The position numbers and the translations under genes are program-made. This document shows positions 5,847 to 6,511 of a stretch of 6,511 bases of DNA, piece after piece. Origin of the DNA: Proteobacteria bacterium UBA7420 (GTDB lineage Bacteria; Pseudomonadota; Gammaproteobacteria; Magnimaribacterales; D2472). The number at the start of each line of letters is the position of its first letter. Within the stretch, counting starts at the first letter, position 1. Location: positions 1 to 6,511 of the forward strand of contig DKMG01000018.1 of assembly GCA_002469975.1 (NCBI GenBank), written 5' to 3'. The notes beneath the pieces were generated by a model. The model worked only from the letters and a program-made list of their open reading frames with translations. It was not told the DNA's origin and searched no databases.

Positions 5847-6511
5847 CCAAAATAGTTGATTTTGCTTTATTAAAAGCAAGAACGACGCTAGCGCTAGCGC
5901 TAGTGGTTATCATCGCTGGCTCCTACGCAAGATCAGTGATGCCTGTGGCTGCTGATCCTAATATTCAACTTCCATTAGTAAGCGTTGAAGTATTTCTGGA
6001 TGGAGCTTCCCCTGGAGATGCATCAAGGTTAATTGCAAGACCGCTTGAGAATAGGCTAAGAAGTGTGCCAGGTATTAAAGAGCTATCTTCATCCTCTCGC
6101 CTCAGCTTTGCAAGAATTGTTGCAGAATTTGAGGTTGGATACGATATTGATACTGCGCTTAAAGATATCAAGCAAGCTGTTGAAGAAGTTAAGTTTAAAT
6201 TACCAAGAGAAGCAGAAGACCCTCAGATTCGCGAGTATTCCTTTGCCATGTTTCCAGTAATGAATATCAGCTTAGTGGGGCCAATTTCACTGAGACAAAA
6301 GGTATTTATTGCCAGAGAGTTACAAGATCGGCTTGAAGCTATTAGTGAGGTGCTTTCAGCAGACCTTCAAGGTGCGCCTGAAGAGGTATTAGAGGGCGTC
6401 ATTGATAAGTCAAAAATGGAGACTTATGGCATCACTCTAAGACAGCTTTACACAGCTATCTCAAACAACAATGTCATCATTCCAGGGGGCGCTCAAGATA
6501 CAGGTGCTGGA
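5843..6511 (+). CDS. RND efflux pump, AcrB/HAE1-like inner-membrane transporter (5' part, truncated by window)
   Basis: The frame opens with ATG 5843, overlapping the adaptor stop by ATGA, and stays open for 223 codons to the right edge. These are the first fifth or so of a protein usually about 1000-1050 residues long. RND pumps export substrates from the periplasm or membrane using the proton gradient. TM1 covers about residues 13-34 (TTLALALVVIIAGSY). The porter domain follows: the PVAADPNIQLPLVSVEV segment at 34-50, GASPGDASRLIARPLENRL at 54-72, the IKELSSSS strand, the DIDTALKDIKQAVEEV helix at 101-116, and LPREAEDPQI at 120-129. GITLRQLYTAISNNNVIIPGG at 196-216 matches the conserved block ending near an asparagine and a glycine pair in the family. 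The transmembrane proton-relay residues lie beyond the window. The exact RND subfamily is not determinable from this part. Confidence 0.92.
   Translation, partial: MTKIVDFALLKARTTLALALVVIIAGSYARSVMPVAADPNIQLPLVSVEVFLDGASPGDASRLIARPLENRLRSVPGIKELSSSSRLSFARIVAEFEVGYDIDTALKDIKQAVEEVKFKLPREAEDPQIREYSFAMFPVMNISLVGPISLRQKVFIARELQDRLEAISEVLSADLQGAPEEVLEGVIDKSKMETYGITLRQLYTAISNNNVIIPGGAQDTGAG
5887..5903. repeat. short hexanucleotide repeat GCTAGC inside the RND gene
   Basis: A perfect tandem of the self-complementary hexamer GCTAGC runs for 17 bases (2.8 units) and encodes alternating Leu and Ala in TM1. Gain or loss of a unit would keep the reading frame but change the length of the membrane helix by two residues. 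Confidence 0.6.

Noticed and set aside
5965..6260. Two short open frames (minus 5965-6171, plus 6063-6260) within the RND gene
   Set aside because: Both sit inside the long, clearly conserved RND frame that runs from 5843 to the window end.

Overview
The window reads as a chromosomal segment of a moderately AT-rich gammaproteobacterium, probably a marine or streamlined lineage. That placement is inferred from gene content and protein similarity as I remember it, not from a search. The supporting points are SMC-ScpAB rather than MukBEF, a rluB gene directly after scpB, an AroG/AroH-like DAHP synthase, and RND efflux genes. No rRNA, tRNA, CRISPR array, insertion sequence or intact prophage is visible.

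Layout. Positions 1-124 are the downstream edge and may hold the tail of a gene cut by the window. Positions 125-2212 carry a tight minus-strand operon, scpA-scpB-rluB, with gaps of 2 and 4 nt (chromosome condensation plus a 23S rRNA pseudouridine synthase). Positions 2213-2377 form a divergent intergenic region with a plausible promoter for the plus-strand genes and a TyrR-box-like palindrome. Positions 2378-4793 carry a plus-strand operon: a class I alpha DAHP synthase, then a protein with two tandem DnaT-type domains starting (TTG) on the very next base, then a phage lambda P-like putative helicase loader overlapping the end of the DnaT-like gene. Positions 4794-4964 are intergenic, with a long imperfect dyad over a predicted promoter. 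Positions 4965-6511 carry an RND efflux pair: a short membrane fusion protein that lacks the usual alpha-helical hairpin, then an RND pump overlapping it by ATGA and running off the right edge.

The most interesting part is 3431-4793. A DnaT-like protein followed by a lambda P-like protein sits in an ordinary housekeeping neighbourhood with no other phage genes. This looks like a domesticated phage replication module that could recruit or load the replicative helicase in place of DnaC or DciA. From memory, such a pair has been proposed in the literature under the names DopC/DopE; whether this pair belongs to that family needs a profile search. The duplicated DnaT domain, the zero-gap TTG coupling to an aromatic-biosynthesis gene and the long overlap containing A-runs are further unusual points.
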